Part shown: positions 1 to 8,182 of the stretch, in pieces
Layout of the letters: each line of letters begins with the position of its first letter
Position numbering within the stretch: the stretch's first letter is position 1
NCBI GenBank assembly: GCA_964540105.1
Contig: CAZILL010000001.1
Span: forward strand, 1,116,001-1,180,000
Reading direction: 5' to 3'
Length of the DNA: 64,000 nt
Source: DATKJY01 sp964540105
GTDB taxonomy: Bacteria; Zixibacteria; MSB-5A5; GN15; FEB-12
Position numbers and translations under genes: made by a program
The notes under the pieces: generated by a model
The model's database searches: none
What the model saw: only the letters and a program-made list of their open reading frames with translations
What the model was told of the DNA's origin: nothing

Positions 1-68
1 ACTTTCCCCATGCCGCCGGCCCCGATCTTTCTGAGGACCTTATAGCTGCCAATAAGCTGTTCATCCAT
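1..68 (-). CDS. Serine/threonine protein kinase, N-terminal fragment (runs off the window)
   Basis: Only the first 22 residues lie in the window. They read MDEQLIGSYKVLRKIGAGGM followed by GKV, which is the start of a eukaryotic-like (Hanks-type) kinase: the glycine-rich ATP loop GxGxxGxV is at residues 16-22, the usual 15 or so residues from the start. The rest of the kinase lies to the left of the window. No Shine-Dalgarno site precedes the ATG, but a TTGCCT/TATATA promoter ends 7 nt before it, so the mRNA may be leaderless. It is divergent from the NmrA-like gene. The family call is firm; substrates and any C-terminal domains cannot be seen. Confidence 0.8.
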   Translation of the reverse strand, partial: MDEQLIGSYKVLRKIGAGGMGK

Positions 69-75
69 GACGATT

Positions 76-104
76 TATATACAACCTCGCCCCACGCGAG
101 GCAA
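76..104 (-). promoter_or_regulatory. Predicted sigma70-type promoter of the kinase gene
   Basis: On the minus strand TTGCCT (104-99) and TATATA (81-76) are separated by 17 nt. The expected start of transcription is at about 69-70, that is at or next to the ATG at 68. This fits a leaderless message. Prediction from sequence only. Confidence 0.45.
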
Positions 105-254
105 CATGAATAAAGGGGGGGGCGAATGGAACCGTCCGATGAAGCGGCTGCACCCCGCGAACATCGCGGAACGAAATCGGCAACGCCGCTGTTCAATCTG
201 TCAGTTAGTAGACACGCAACATAATCACCTTGCTAATAGGAACGGAGGTCAACG

Positions 255-1205
255 ATGGCTGAAAAGCGAATCATTGCGGTGGTTGGCGCCACAGGCGCAC
301 AGGGAAGTGGACTGGTTCGGGCGATTTTAAGTGACCCTGAGCACACGTTTGCGGTACGGGCCTTGACGCGGAATGTGAATTCCGATAAAGCCAAAGAATT
401 GGCCAAACTTGGCGCCGAGGTCGTCGCAGCCGACGTCGACAATCCGGAAAGCCTGAAAAGAGCCTTCACAGGTGCCTATGGCGCCTACTGTGTCACCTTT
501 TTCTGGGAACATTTTTCCACCGAAAAAGAACAAGCCCACGTGCGAGCAATGGCTCAGGCGGCGAAAGAGTGCGGCCTAAAGCACGTCATCTGGTCGACCC
601 TTGAAGACACTCGCCAGTGGATACCGCTTAGCGACGACCGGATGCCAACCTTACAGGGTAAGTACAAAGTGCCGCATTTCGACGCTAAAGGCGAATCCAA
701 TCAGTTCTTCAGCCAGCTTGGGGTACCAACCACGTTCCTGCTGACCTCGTTCTATTGGGATAACTTCATTCACTTTGGCATGGGTCCCAAGAAGGACCAG
801 AGCGGCCAGTACGCGATCACTCTGCCGATGGGGGAGAAGAAGCTTCCGAGCATCGCCGCAGAAGATATCGGCAAATGCGCCTTTGGCATCTTCAAGAATG
901 GGCCAGAGTATATTGGCAAGACTGTCGGTATCGCCGGTGAACACCTAACAGGCGGACAGATGGCCAGTGCCTTCACGAGGGTACTCGGCAAGGAAGTACA
1001 ATACAACCCCGTCGAACCCGCTGTCTATCGCAGTTTCGGATTCCCCGGAGCTGATGACCTCGGCAACATGTTCCAGTTCAACCGCGATTTTGATCAGGCG
1101 TTCTGTAGTGCCCGTGATACCGATTTCACGAAACGCCTCAACCCATCACTCCAGACGTTTGACAGCTGGTTGGCCAAGAACCGAAACAAGATACCGATGG
1201 AGTAG
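255..1205 (+). CDS. NmrA/HSCARG-like NAD(P)-binding protein
   Basis: The 316-residue product starts with a beta strand and the dinucleotide-binding motif GATGAQG (residues 11-17), the signature of the NmrA-like branch of atypical short-chain dehydrogenases. The segment HVIWSTLEDT near residue 112 and the length of about 300 also fit NmrA/HSCARG. Such proteins sense the NADPH/NADP ratio or act as reductases; which applies here cannot be told. No signal peptide, so cytoplasmic. The start is supported by GGAGG at 243-247, seven nucleotides before ATG. It stands alone, divergent from a Ser/Thr kinase and convergent with an outer-membrane protein gene. Confidence 0.85.
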   Translation: MAEKRIIAVVGATGAQGSGLVRAILSDPEHTFAVRALTRNVNSDKAKELAKLGAEVVAADVDNPESLKRAFTGAYGAYCVTFFWEHFSTEKEQAHVRAMAQAAKECGLKHVIWSTLEDTRQWIPLSDDRMPTLQGKYKVPHFDAKGESNQFFSQLGVPTTFLLTSFYWDNFIHFGMGPKKDQSGQYAITLPMGEKKLPSIAAEDIGKCAFGIFKNGPEYIGKTVGIAGEHLTGGQMASAFTRVLGKEVQYNPVEPAVYRSFGFPGADDLGNMFQFNRDFDQAFCSARDTDFTKRLNPSLQTFDSWLAKNRNKIPME

Positions 1206-1307
1206 GAAAGGGGGGGCGGCGACCGCGGAGTCGCTAACATCGAAGCTCCCTGATTGACCGCCGACTAAGCTACATATGGTCACTCGCATAGAGCGCTCAA
1301 CGTCTGG

Positions 1308-2024
1308 TCAGAAGGCCAACCCGAACAGCCAGTCCATGGATAAGTGCTTAAGACGTTGACCTCCAAATCCGGAGTCGTCAAAAGGGCTGGAAAGTCCGAA
1401 CGTAAGACGGAAGTCAAAATATATTCTAGTCTGGTGGCTTTTCCCAATTGTCCGGTAAGCATCACCCCCAGCGGCCAAAGACAATGCAAGACTCTTGGCC
1501 TTCCCGACATGCGATTCCACAGTCGAAGAAATCTTGATACCGACAACTGGCCCGACGTAGAGCATCCGCTTTGCTCGATCTTTATCTCGGAAGAAAACGT
1601 ATGCAATTGGGTTAAGGACCTTGATTAGCAACGGTATTTCGATGTAATTCAGTTTAATTGGCGGATAATTGCCTGCTCCTCTCTGGGAATACCACAATTC
1701 TGGTTGAATAGCGAAAAAATCGCTGCCGTAAGTGATGAATCCTCCGAACGCCAAAAGGGCTCGACCGTCCATCTCCTCAGAGCCGTCACCAGAGAATCCC
1801 GACCAGCGAACTCCAATTTTGAAGCCCCTTAAGACAACAATCTTTCCGCTCTCAGTGTTGTCGGCTGATCTTGGAGTCTGTATTGCAGTGGCAGGCTGAC
1901 TAGTGGCTCGTTGCTTGGTCGAATCTGCAGATGAAGGACTCCCCTGTGCCAGTGCGGAACCATATGCCGCCAAGAGTGCCACTGCCAGAATGGGGAGTGG
2001 CAATACAATGCTCCCTCTTCTCAT
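1308..2024 (-). CDS. Probable outer-membrane beta-barrel protein (PorT/OMP_b-brl-like)
   Basis: The 238-residue product has a signal peptide (residues 1-26, cleavage after ALA) and then a low-complexity Ser/Thr/Gln linker to about residue 55. The remainder alternates polar and hydrophobic residues (for example FFAIQPELWYSQRGAG, YIEIPLLIKVL), as in small eight-strand barrels of the PorT/outer membrane protein beta-barrel family, and the chain ends in a terminal Phe. GGGAG lies nine nucleotides upstream of the ATG. No partner gene is adjacent. The family assignment is by pattern, not by a catalytic motif, and the cargo or role is unknown. Confidence 0.6.
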   Translation of the reverse strand: MRRGSIVLPLPILAVALLAAYGSALAQGSPSSADSTKQRATSQPATAIQTPRSADNTESGKIVVLRGFKIGVRWSGFSGDGSEEMDGRALLAFGGFITYGSDFFAIQPELWYSQRGAGNYPPIKLNYIEIPLLIKVLNPIAYVFFRDKDRAKRMLYVGPVVGIKISSTVESHVGKAKSLALSLAAGGDAYRTIGKSHQTRIYFDFRLTFGLSSPFDDSGFGGQRLKHLSMDWLFGLAF

Positions 2025-2444
2025 CGTAATTGCTCCCTATGTAAACGAAGTAAGTGTTTCACTATAGGACACACAGCTCCTCAGAGAACGTGTAGAGTCA
2101 TGAAATATGCTGGTCCCACATGTACATTTTGTTCGAATCACGTGCAAGAGTCCGCCTACCCCAGGATAGATCGTATAGTGCCCAATGTCAACAGAAAGGG
2201 CATGCGAAATCACCATCAGTTTGATAGTAATCCCGCCCCTGCGCACCTTGATGAAAGGAAGAACTGTGTCAATGACCTGCAACTGCTGTACTCGAAACGG
2301 ATCCGTCCCCACGCTTTTGTGAGAAAACGAACCCATTTTCTACTCCCCACGCCACAAATACCCGCCAGAAGCAATTCCTCTCCCCGGGGGAAAGGATGTC
2401 GCGAAGCGACAGGTGAGGGGGAGTCCAACTACACTCGCTTCACG
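2025..2444. other. 420-bp intergenic region between the barrel gene and glnS
   Basis: No convincing gene is seen. Short open frames on both strands lack conserved-looking composition or ribosome sites. The right end holds the palindromic repeat described separately; the left end should contain the promoter of the barrel gene. Confidence 0.6.
2371..2428. repeat. Dispersed-type palindromic intergenic repeat downstream of glnS
   Basis: The element has a perfect inverted repeat TGTCGC-GAA-GCGACA at 2397-2411, flanked by CCTCTCCCC (2377-2385) on one side and GGTGAGGGGGAG (2412-2423) on the other, which can pair to extend the stem. Elements of this look (CTCTCCCC... TGTCGCGAAGCGACA ...GTGAGGG) occur many times between genes in some bacterial genomes. 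Only one copy was noticed here. It starts 17 bp past the glnS stop codon and may act in mRNA 3'-end stabilisation or termination. Confidence 0.6.
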
Positions 2445-4184
2445 CTACGTCTTGCTCGACCCCTTTTCCACCCGCGCCCAAGTGTCGCGCAGTGTGGCCG
2501 TGCGGTTGAAGACAAGACGCCCCGATTTCGATTCAATCGGGTCGACATTGAAGTAGCCATGTCTCAGGAGTTGAAAGCGACTCCCCGAAACAGCGTTCGC
2601 CAGACTCGGCTCGACTTTGCAGTCCGACAATATCTCCAGCGACTTCGGATTCAGGTTGCTCTTGAAATCGAGCCCATCCGGTGCGACATTCGGGTTCTCG
2701 CTGCTGAAGAGATGGTCATAGAGCCGAACCTCAGCCGTCAGCGCGTGCCTGGCCGAGACCCAGTGCAGCGTGCTCTTGACCTTGCGGCCATCCTTCGTTT
2801 CGCCGCCGCGACTGGCCGGATCGTAGGTGCAATGCAGTTCAACGACCTCGCCATTCTTCGCATCTCTAACGACCGATTGGCAGGTAATGAAATACGCATG
2901 CTTCAGCCGCACTTCAACGCCGGGTGAAAGCCGGAAATATCCCTTTGGCGGTTGCTCGCGGAAATCATCCTGCTCAAGATACAGAACTTTCGAGAACGGC
3001 ACCGTGCGGCTCCCCATAGAAGGATCTTCGGGATTATTGACTGTCTCGAATTCCTCAACAAGATCGTCAGGATAGTTGTCGATGATCACGCGCAACGGCC
3101 GGAGCACGGCCATCACCCGAGGCGCCCGTTTGTTCAAATCCTCTCGCACACAATCCTCGAGCACTGCCACATCCACCATGCTGTCCCGTTTCGAGACTCC
3201 GATTCGTTCCGCGAACAGTCGAATTGACTCCGGCGTGTAGCCGCGTCGGCGAAGCCCGCAGATGGTCGGCATGCGGGGATCGTCCCAGCCGGAGACCTGT
3301 TTTTCGTTTACGAGCTGCAGCAGCTTGCGTTTGCTCATCACGGTGTACGTCAATTCCAGACGCGCAAATTCAATCTGCTGGGGATGATAGACCTTCAGTT
3401 CATTCAGGAACCAATCATACAGCGGCCGATGATCCTCAAATTCGAGCGTACAGATCGAATGGGTAATCCGCTCCAGCGAATCCGAAAGGCAGTGCGTGAA
3501 ATCATACATCGGATAGATACACCAGGCGTCCCCCGTGCGATGGTGACTGCTTCGAAGAATGCGATAGATCACAGGATCGCGCATATTCACATTACCGCTC
3601 GCCATATCAATCTTCGCGCGCAACGTACGCGATCCGTCGGGGAACCCACCGGAGCGCATCTTTCGGAACAGGTCAAGGTTCTCTTCAACCGAACGATTGC
3701 GAAACGGGCTCTCCTTCCCCGGCGCGGTCAGTGTGCCGCGATATTCCCGCATCTCAGTCGGGCTTAAGTCGCACACATACGCCTTGCCAAGCGTGATCAA
3801 CTGTTCCGCGAACTCATAGAGCTTTTCGAAGTAGTCCGAGGCATAGTACAGCCGATCCTGCCAGTCGAATCCGAGCCAGCGGACATCCTCCATGATCGAG
3901 TCCACATACTCGACATCCTCCTTGCTCGGATTGGTGTCGTCGAAACGCAAATTGCACAGCCCACCGGGATACGACGCTGCTATGCCGAAATTGAGACAGA
4001 TCGACTTGGCATGTCCGATATGCAGGTAACCGTTTGGCTCGGGTGGGAAGCGCGTCTGGACCCGCTGATCATACTTGCTCGAGCGGTTATGCTCTTCGAT
4101 GATCTCGCGGATGAAGTTTGTTGGCACGGCCGATGCCGAGCTGCTGCTGTCAGGCTGTTTCTTGTCGTGATCCGACGCGCTCAT
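2445..4184 (-). CDS. glnS: Glutaminyl-tRNA synthetase
   Basis: A 579-residue class I aminoacyl-tRNA synthetase that charges tRNA-Gln with glutamine in the cytoplasm. The ATP-binding HIGH motif is HIGH at residues 55-58 within PPEPNGYLHIGHAKS, typical of GlnRS/GluRS, and the KMSKS counterpart is MSKRK at 283-287. Length and the C-terminal beta-barrel region match bacterial GlnRS (about 555 residues); the first 20 Ser-rich residues are extra. Upstream AAGGA supports the ATG. It indicates direct glutaminylation rather than sole use of the GatCAB route. An intergenic repeat follows the stop codon. Confidence 0.95.
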   Translation of the reverse strand: MSASDHDKKQPDSSSSASAVPTNFIREIIEEHNRSSKYDQRVQTRFPPEPNGYLHIGHAKSICLNFGIAASYPGGLCNLRFDDTNPSKEDVEYVDSIMEDVRWLGFDWQDRLYYASDYFEKLYEFAEQLITLGKAYVCDLSPTEMREYRGTLTAPGKESPFRNRSVEENLDLFRKMRSGGFPDGSRTLRAKIDMASGNVNMRDPVIYRILRSSHHRTGDAWCIYPMYDFTHCLSDSLERITHSICTLEFEDHRPLYDWFLNELKVYHPQQIEFARLELTYTVMSKRKLLQLVNEKQVSGWDDPRMPTICGLRRRGYTPESIRLFAERIGVSKRDSMVDVAVLEDCVREDLNKRAPRVMAVLRPLRVIIDNYPDDLVEEFETVNNPEDPSMGSRTVPFSKVLYLEQDDFREQPPKGYFRLSPGVEVRLKHAYFITCQSVVRDAKNGEVVELHCTYDPASRGGETKDGRKVKSTLHWVSARHALTAEVRLYDHLFSSENPNVAPDGLDFKSNLNPKSLEILSDCKVEPSLANAVSGSRFQLLRHGYFNVDPIESKSGRLVFNRTATLRDTWARVEKGSSKT

Positions 4185-4312
4185 GTTCGTTCGTCCTTCT
4201 CTTCTATCGGCGTTCCCGTAGGTCGAAAACAGAATGTACTAATTCCGCGGTTACCCGCAAACGAAATGATGCCGTCGAGCTTGAGCCATAAGGCAGACTG
4301 CCACGCATGAAA

Positions 4313-4341
4313 GAGGCGAGGTCTGTTTCAGGCCTCGCCTC
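4313..4341 (-). terminator. Hairpin terminator downstream of the OmpA-family gene
   Basis: Perfect 9-bp arms GAGGCGAGG (4313-4321) and CCTCGCCTC (4333-4341) with an 11-nt loop lie 25 bp past the stop codon of the OmpA-family gene. On the minus strand the stem is followed by TTTC only, so the U-tract is short. Confidence 0.6.
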
Positions 4342-4366
4342 GCGATAGATCAATCGTGTCGATCGA

Positions 4367-5641
4367 TTACTGTGTAACTGACTCGATCTCCACCCGGCGG
4401 TTCATTCTGCGACCGGCCGCGGTTCCATTATCACCGACCGCGTGCGCAGGATCCTCGCCAAACCCCTTGGCGATCATCCGTTCAGGTTCGACTCCAAGGC
4501 TCGTGAGATAATCGACTACTCCCTGAGCGCGATTCTGTGACAGCTTCTGGTTGAACGCCTCAGTGTTCAGGCTGTCGGTATACCCGCGAATCTCAATCTT
4601 CGTCTCCGGGTATGCTCTCATTGCCTCAGCGACTGTCTTCAGGCTGTCCTTGGAGGCCTGATCCGGTTCAAACGATCCGGACTTGTACTTGATATGCAGG
4701 ACAATCTTGTGCGTGATCTTCTTGACCACAGGACAGCCGTCCTTGTCAACCACGACACCCTTCGGCGTTCCCAGGCACTTGTCTACGCTATCCGCGACCA
4801 GATCCTCATCGGCGTCGATGGGGCAGCCTCGAGAGTCGACAACCACACCCAGTGGCGTATTCGGGCAGCGATCGAGTCCGTCAAGAACTCCGTCCTTGTC
4901 GGCATCCATCGGGCAGCCGTTCGCGTCAACCAGCGCCCCCTTGGGTGTACTCGGGCATTTGTCGAAATCGTCGACAACGCCGTCAGCGTCAGTATCGACC
5001 TTCGGCGCGACTATGACCGGCGGCGGAGGCGGTTCAACAGCGGCTTTGGCCTCTCTACCGAAATAGAAGTGAAATCCGATCTGGGTCAACGATGAAGCCG
5101 TCGAACCGAACCGATAGCTCGCATCGACCTTGCTCGTCTTGTAAGGATCAAGCACCAGGAACTCGACTCCATGAGCGACCTCGAGGGAAAAATTGTCGGT
5201 CACCCAGAATTCAACCCCGGGGGTCAACTTCAAGCTAAAGTACGTCGAGGTGTGCCCGGTGATCGTATCATTCCCTCTTCCAAGATTGTAAGAATAGAGA
5301 TTGTCGTCGGGGAAACCCAGCACACCACCCAGCCTGACAAACAGGTTTGCCCGCTCGGTCGGATAGACTACATACGGGATGCCGGCTTCAAGCCAAAGAC
5401 TATTCGCCCCTTCCTTGTCCGCCACTTTTGCGGCCGTGTTCATACCCAAGGGGTAACGAATCGCCTCAAAGCCAACGCCCAGATCGGCGCCCAGTCGCGG
5501 TGAAAACCAGTAGCGCACACCGAGCGGCGCCTGCGAATCAAAATACCCTAAGGCCAACTTTCCCTTCTTGTCCATGCTGTAGCCGACAGACGGGATCGTG
5601 ACCAGCAGCGCCATAAGCACCGCACCTACTCTTAATCTCAC
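4367..5641 (-). CDS. OmpA-family outer-membrane protein with TSP3 repeats
   Basis: The mature protein has three parts. First comes an N-terminal beta-barrel (to about residue 195). A Pro-rich linker and three thrombospondin type 3-like calcium repeats follow (DTDADGVVDDFDKCPSTPKG and two variants). Last is a C-terminal OmpA peptidoglycan-binding domain with the signature IEIRGYTDSLNTEAFNQKLS and NRRVEIE. It should tether the outer membrane to the cell wall. The start is taken at a GTG (5641-5639) with GGAGG six nucleotides upstream, which gives a clean signal peptide (MRLRVGAVLMALLVTIPSVG). An in-frame ATG at 5674 has no ribosome site. Monocistronic, with a hairpin terminator behind it. Confidence 0.9.
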   Translation of the reverse strand: MRLRVGAVLMALLVTIPSVGYSMDKKGKLALGYFDSQAPLGVRYWFSPRLGADLGVGFEAIRYPLGMNTAAKVADKEGANSLWLEAGIPYVVYPTERANLFVRLGGVLGFPDDNLYSYNLGRGNDTITGHTSTYFSLKLTPGVEFWVTDNFSLEVAHGVEFLVLDPYKTSKVDASYRFGSTASSLTQIGFHFYFGREAKAAVEPPPPPVIVAPKVDTDADGVVDDFDKCPSTPKGALVDANGCPMDADKDGVLDGLDRCPNTPLGVVVDSRGCPIDADEDLVADSVDKCLGTPKGVVVDKDGCPVVKKITHKIVLHIKYKSGSFEPDQASKDSLKTVAEAMRAYPETKIEIRGYTDSLNTEAFNQKLSQNRAQGVVDYLTSLGVEPERMIAKGFGEDPAHAVGDNGTAAGRRMNRRVEIESVTQ

Positions 5642-5732
5642 TCCCAACCTCCATTCTGGAAGAAACGTATCCATACTATGTTCATATCTATCTCATGTGC
5701 CACGAGATCGGGCATAGAATCTAACCGCGGAA

Positions 5733-5761
5733 AATAAATCTGGTGAAAGGGAATCTGTAAA
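5733..5761 (-). promoter_or_regulatory. Possible promoter of the OmpA-family gene
   Basis: Minus-strand TTTACA (5761-5756) and TTTATT (5738-5733) are spaced by 17 nt, about 90 nt upstream of the GTG start. The -35 match is good and the -10 match moderate. Confidence 0.35.
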
Positions 5762-5824
5762 GATAAAAAAATGCTCACAAAACAGCCGAACTTCGTGATT
5801 GTGCCGCTTCGGCCCATCGGTCAA

Positions 5825-5864
5825 TGAAAAGTGGCCTCAGGTCTGGCAACCAGCCCGAGGCCAC
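5825..5864 (-). terminator. Rho-independent terminator of the M13 peptidase gene
   Basis: Perfect 8-bp arms GTGGCCTC (5831-5838) and GAGGCCAC (5857-5864) lie 36 bp beyond the stop codon. On the minus strand the stem is followed directly by TTTTCATTGA. Confidence 0.75.
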
Positions 5865-5899
5865 TCGATACTGTGTGAATCAATCCGTGGCGCCTGCTT

Positions 5900-7936
5900 C
5901 TACCAGATCCTCACGCGATCCAATTCGCTGCGGGTCATCCCCTCTCCAGCCGGACATCCGAAGGCGTCGTTGAATTCCTTCAGGTTCGAAAGCGGCCCGG
6001 TAACTCGAAGATTGCTGGGGGAATGCGGGTCGGTGTTGATCTGAAGCTTTAGGGTCTGAGGGCGATAGTTCGTCCGCCAGCCCTGAGCGTAACCCAAGAA
6101 GAAACGCTTCTCCGGAGATAAACCATCGATCTCTTTTTGCGGCTTGGCAGCAAGAGCCAATTTGAAGGCATCGTATGCCACGAGCAACCCCCCGAGATCG
6201 GCGATGTTCTCTCCCAGCGTTAGCTTACCGTTGACATGCATACTGTCGACCGCAACGTACTTGTCGAACTGCTCGACCAGCTTCTGGGTGCGCTCGTCGA
6301 ATTTCTTTCGATCTTCCTCGGTCCACCAATTCTTGAGATTGCCGACGGCGTCAAATTGGCTTCCCTCGTCGTCGAAACCGTGAGTCATCTCGTGCCCGAT
6401 CACCGACCCCATGGCGCCATAGTTCAGGGCGTCGTCGGCGTCACCATCGAATTCCGGCGGCTGCAAAATAGCGGCAGGGAAGACGATCTCATTCATGAGC
6501 GGATTGTAGTAGGCGTTCACTGTCTGAGGCGTCATGCCCCATTCCGTGCGATCAACCGGCTTGCCGATCTTGTTTAGCTGACGGCGCATTTCGAAGGTGC
6601 GCCCTCGACTAACGTTAGCCCAGTATGAATCCTTCTCAATAGACAAGCTGGAATAGTCCCGCCATTTGTCGGGGTACCCGATCTTGGGCGTGAACGCTGC
6701 CAGTTTCTCAAGCGCCTTCGTTTTCGTTTCGGCACTCATCCATTCGAGATTGTTGATTCGGGCCTTAAGTGCCTCCCTCAGATTATTGACCATTTCCATG
6801 GCCCGGCTCTTAGACTTTGGAGGAAAGACTCTTTCCACATACAACTGACCCAGCACTTCGCCGAGAGCCTGATTAGTGGCATTGAGAACCCGCTTCCAGC
6901 GAGGTTGGAGAACCTTGGTCCCCTGAAGGACCGTCCCAACAAAGCGGAAGCGCTCGTTGACGAATTCCGAGCTGAGCGTCGGCGCCGCGCCGCTGAGAAT
7001 ATGCCATCGGCAGTAGCTCTTCCAATCTTCAACCGGAATCTCCTTGAATAACTGATTCATCTCGGCAAAGAACTTCGGGTGGGCAAACGAGAAACTCTCA
7101 ACATGACTCAGGCCGATCGCCTTGAAATAGGCGCTCCAGGAGAAATCGGGTGTCGCGCTGTCGGCCTGCTTTACGGTGATATAGTTATACCAGGTATTCG
7201 GATCGCGCTGTTCAACGTTGGTCAGCGAGGCCTTTGCCAACCGTGTTTCGATTTCCATGATCTTCTGCGCCTGCGCCTTCGCCGACGTATCGTCATCGCC
7301 AAGCAGCTTGAGCATGTTCGTGACGTACTCAAGATACTGCTCTCTGAGTTTCTTGCTTTCCTCGTCATCGCGAGTGTAGTAGTCGCGATCAGGTAGACTC
7401 AACCCGCCCTGGGTGGCATAGACAATTATCTGAACGTTGTTCTTCATGTCCTGATCGGCGCCGACATCAAAGACGACATTCTCACCCTTGGCGTGGAGAT
7501 CGGCGATCAACTGCTGCAAATCCTTGAGACTCTTGACTGCGGCAATGCGATCCAGATCAGCCTTGAGAGGTTTGGATCCCTCGGCCTCGATTTTCGCTGT
7601 ATCCATGGCGACTGTAAAAAAGTCACCGATCTTCTGCCGTGCGGATCCTTTGGGAGCGGAACCATCCTTTGAGGCCTTTTCCAGAATGTCGTGAAGAATG
7701 CTGAAATTCCGTTCGTGAATCTCATGTCCTACGCTCCAGCTGCCGTACTCGGGAGGGACGGGGTTATTCTTGCACCAGTTTCCGTTGGCATACTGATAGA
7801 AGTCGCTGCATGGGCTGATCGTCGTGTCAAAGTTCTTCGGATCCAAGCCGCGCTCGTTGGTTTGGGCAAGCGCGCTTCCATACACCAAACCTCCGAGTAC
7901 CAGCGCCACGGAACAGGTTCGACCTAATGCTGACAT
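5900..7936 (-). CDS. Secreted M13-family (neprilysin/PepO-like) zinc metallopeptidase
   Basis: The 678-residue protein has a signal peptide (residues 1-25, cleaved after ALA) and both halves of the M13 family: the N-terminal Peptidase_M13_N region beginning about residue 37 (ISPCSDFYQYANGNW) and the catalytic domain. The zinc motif is HEMTH at residues 515-519 in VIGHEMTHGFDDEGSQFD, and ENIADLGG at 576-583 supplies the third zinc ligand Glu. It should degrade peptides in the periplasm or outside. The start is the ATG at 7936, preceded by AGGAG at six nucleotides; an upstream in-frame GTG at 7951 is less likely. A terminator follows. Single gene, divergent from the FHA-phosphatase operon. Confidence 0.93.
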   Translation of the reverse strand: MSALGRTCSVALVLGGLVYGSALAQTNERGLDPKNFDTTISPCSDFYQYANGNWCKNNPVPPEYGSWSVGHEIHERNFSILHDILEKASKDGSAPKGSARQKIGDFFTVAMDTAKIEAEGSKPLKADLDRIAAVKSLKDLQQLIADLHAKGENVVFDVGADQDMKNNVQIIVYATQGGLSLPDRDYYTRDDEESKKLREQYLEYVTNMLKLLGDDDTSAKAQAQKIMEIETRLAKASLTNVEQRDPNTWYNYITVKQADSATPDFSWSAYFKAIGLSHVESFSFAHPKFFAEMNQLFKEIPVEDWKSYCRWHILSGAAPTLSSEFVNERFRFVGTVLQGTKVLQPRWKRVLNATNQALGEVLGQLYVERVFPPKSKSRAMEMVNNLREALKARINNLEWMSAETKTKALEKLAAFTPKIGYPDKWRDYSSLSIEKDSYWANVSRGRTFEMRRQLNKIGKPVDRTEWGMTPQTVNAYYNPLMNEIVFPAAILQPPEFDGDADDALNYGAMGSVIGHEMTHGFDDEGSQFDAVGNLKNWWTEEDRKKFDERTQKLVEQFDKYVAVDSMHVNGKLTLGENIADLGGLLVAYDAFKLALAAKPQKEIDGLSPEKRFFLGYAQGWRTNYRPQTLKLQINTDPHSPSNLRVTGPLSNLKEFNDAFGCPAGEGMTRSELDRVRIW

Positions 7937-8182
7937 ATACTTCTCCTGCACGAAAATGTGTATTTCATACTGATACGGGCAGACCCCGGTAACAGTTTCC
8001 GAAAGTTCCCTTCGGGACAGTGATAATACTGCGCCGCCGTGCGCTTGTCCACAGTTGATTGCCTCTTTCAGATCAGCTCGGGGACAGGCACGGCGAGTTC
8101 CTGTTGCGCCGCTGACCTCAACTCACTATCCTTTGTCAAACCGAACAGGAAACTGTGTCACCATTGATAACGTAGAACCGCC

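Noticed and set aside
2037..2336. 99-residue minus-strand frame in the gap before glnS
   Set aside because: No ribosome site, no recognisable fold, Ser/Cys-rich composition unlike neighbours; probably noncoding.
2100..2927. 275-residue plus-strand frame over the 3' part of glnS
   Set aside because: Antisense shadow of glnS, which is certain.
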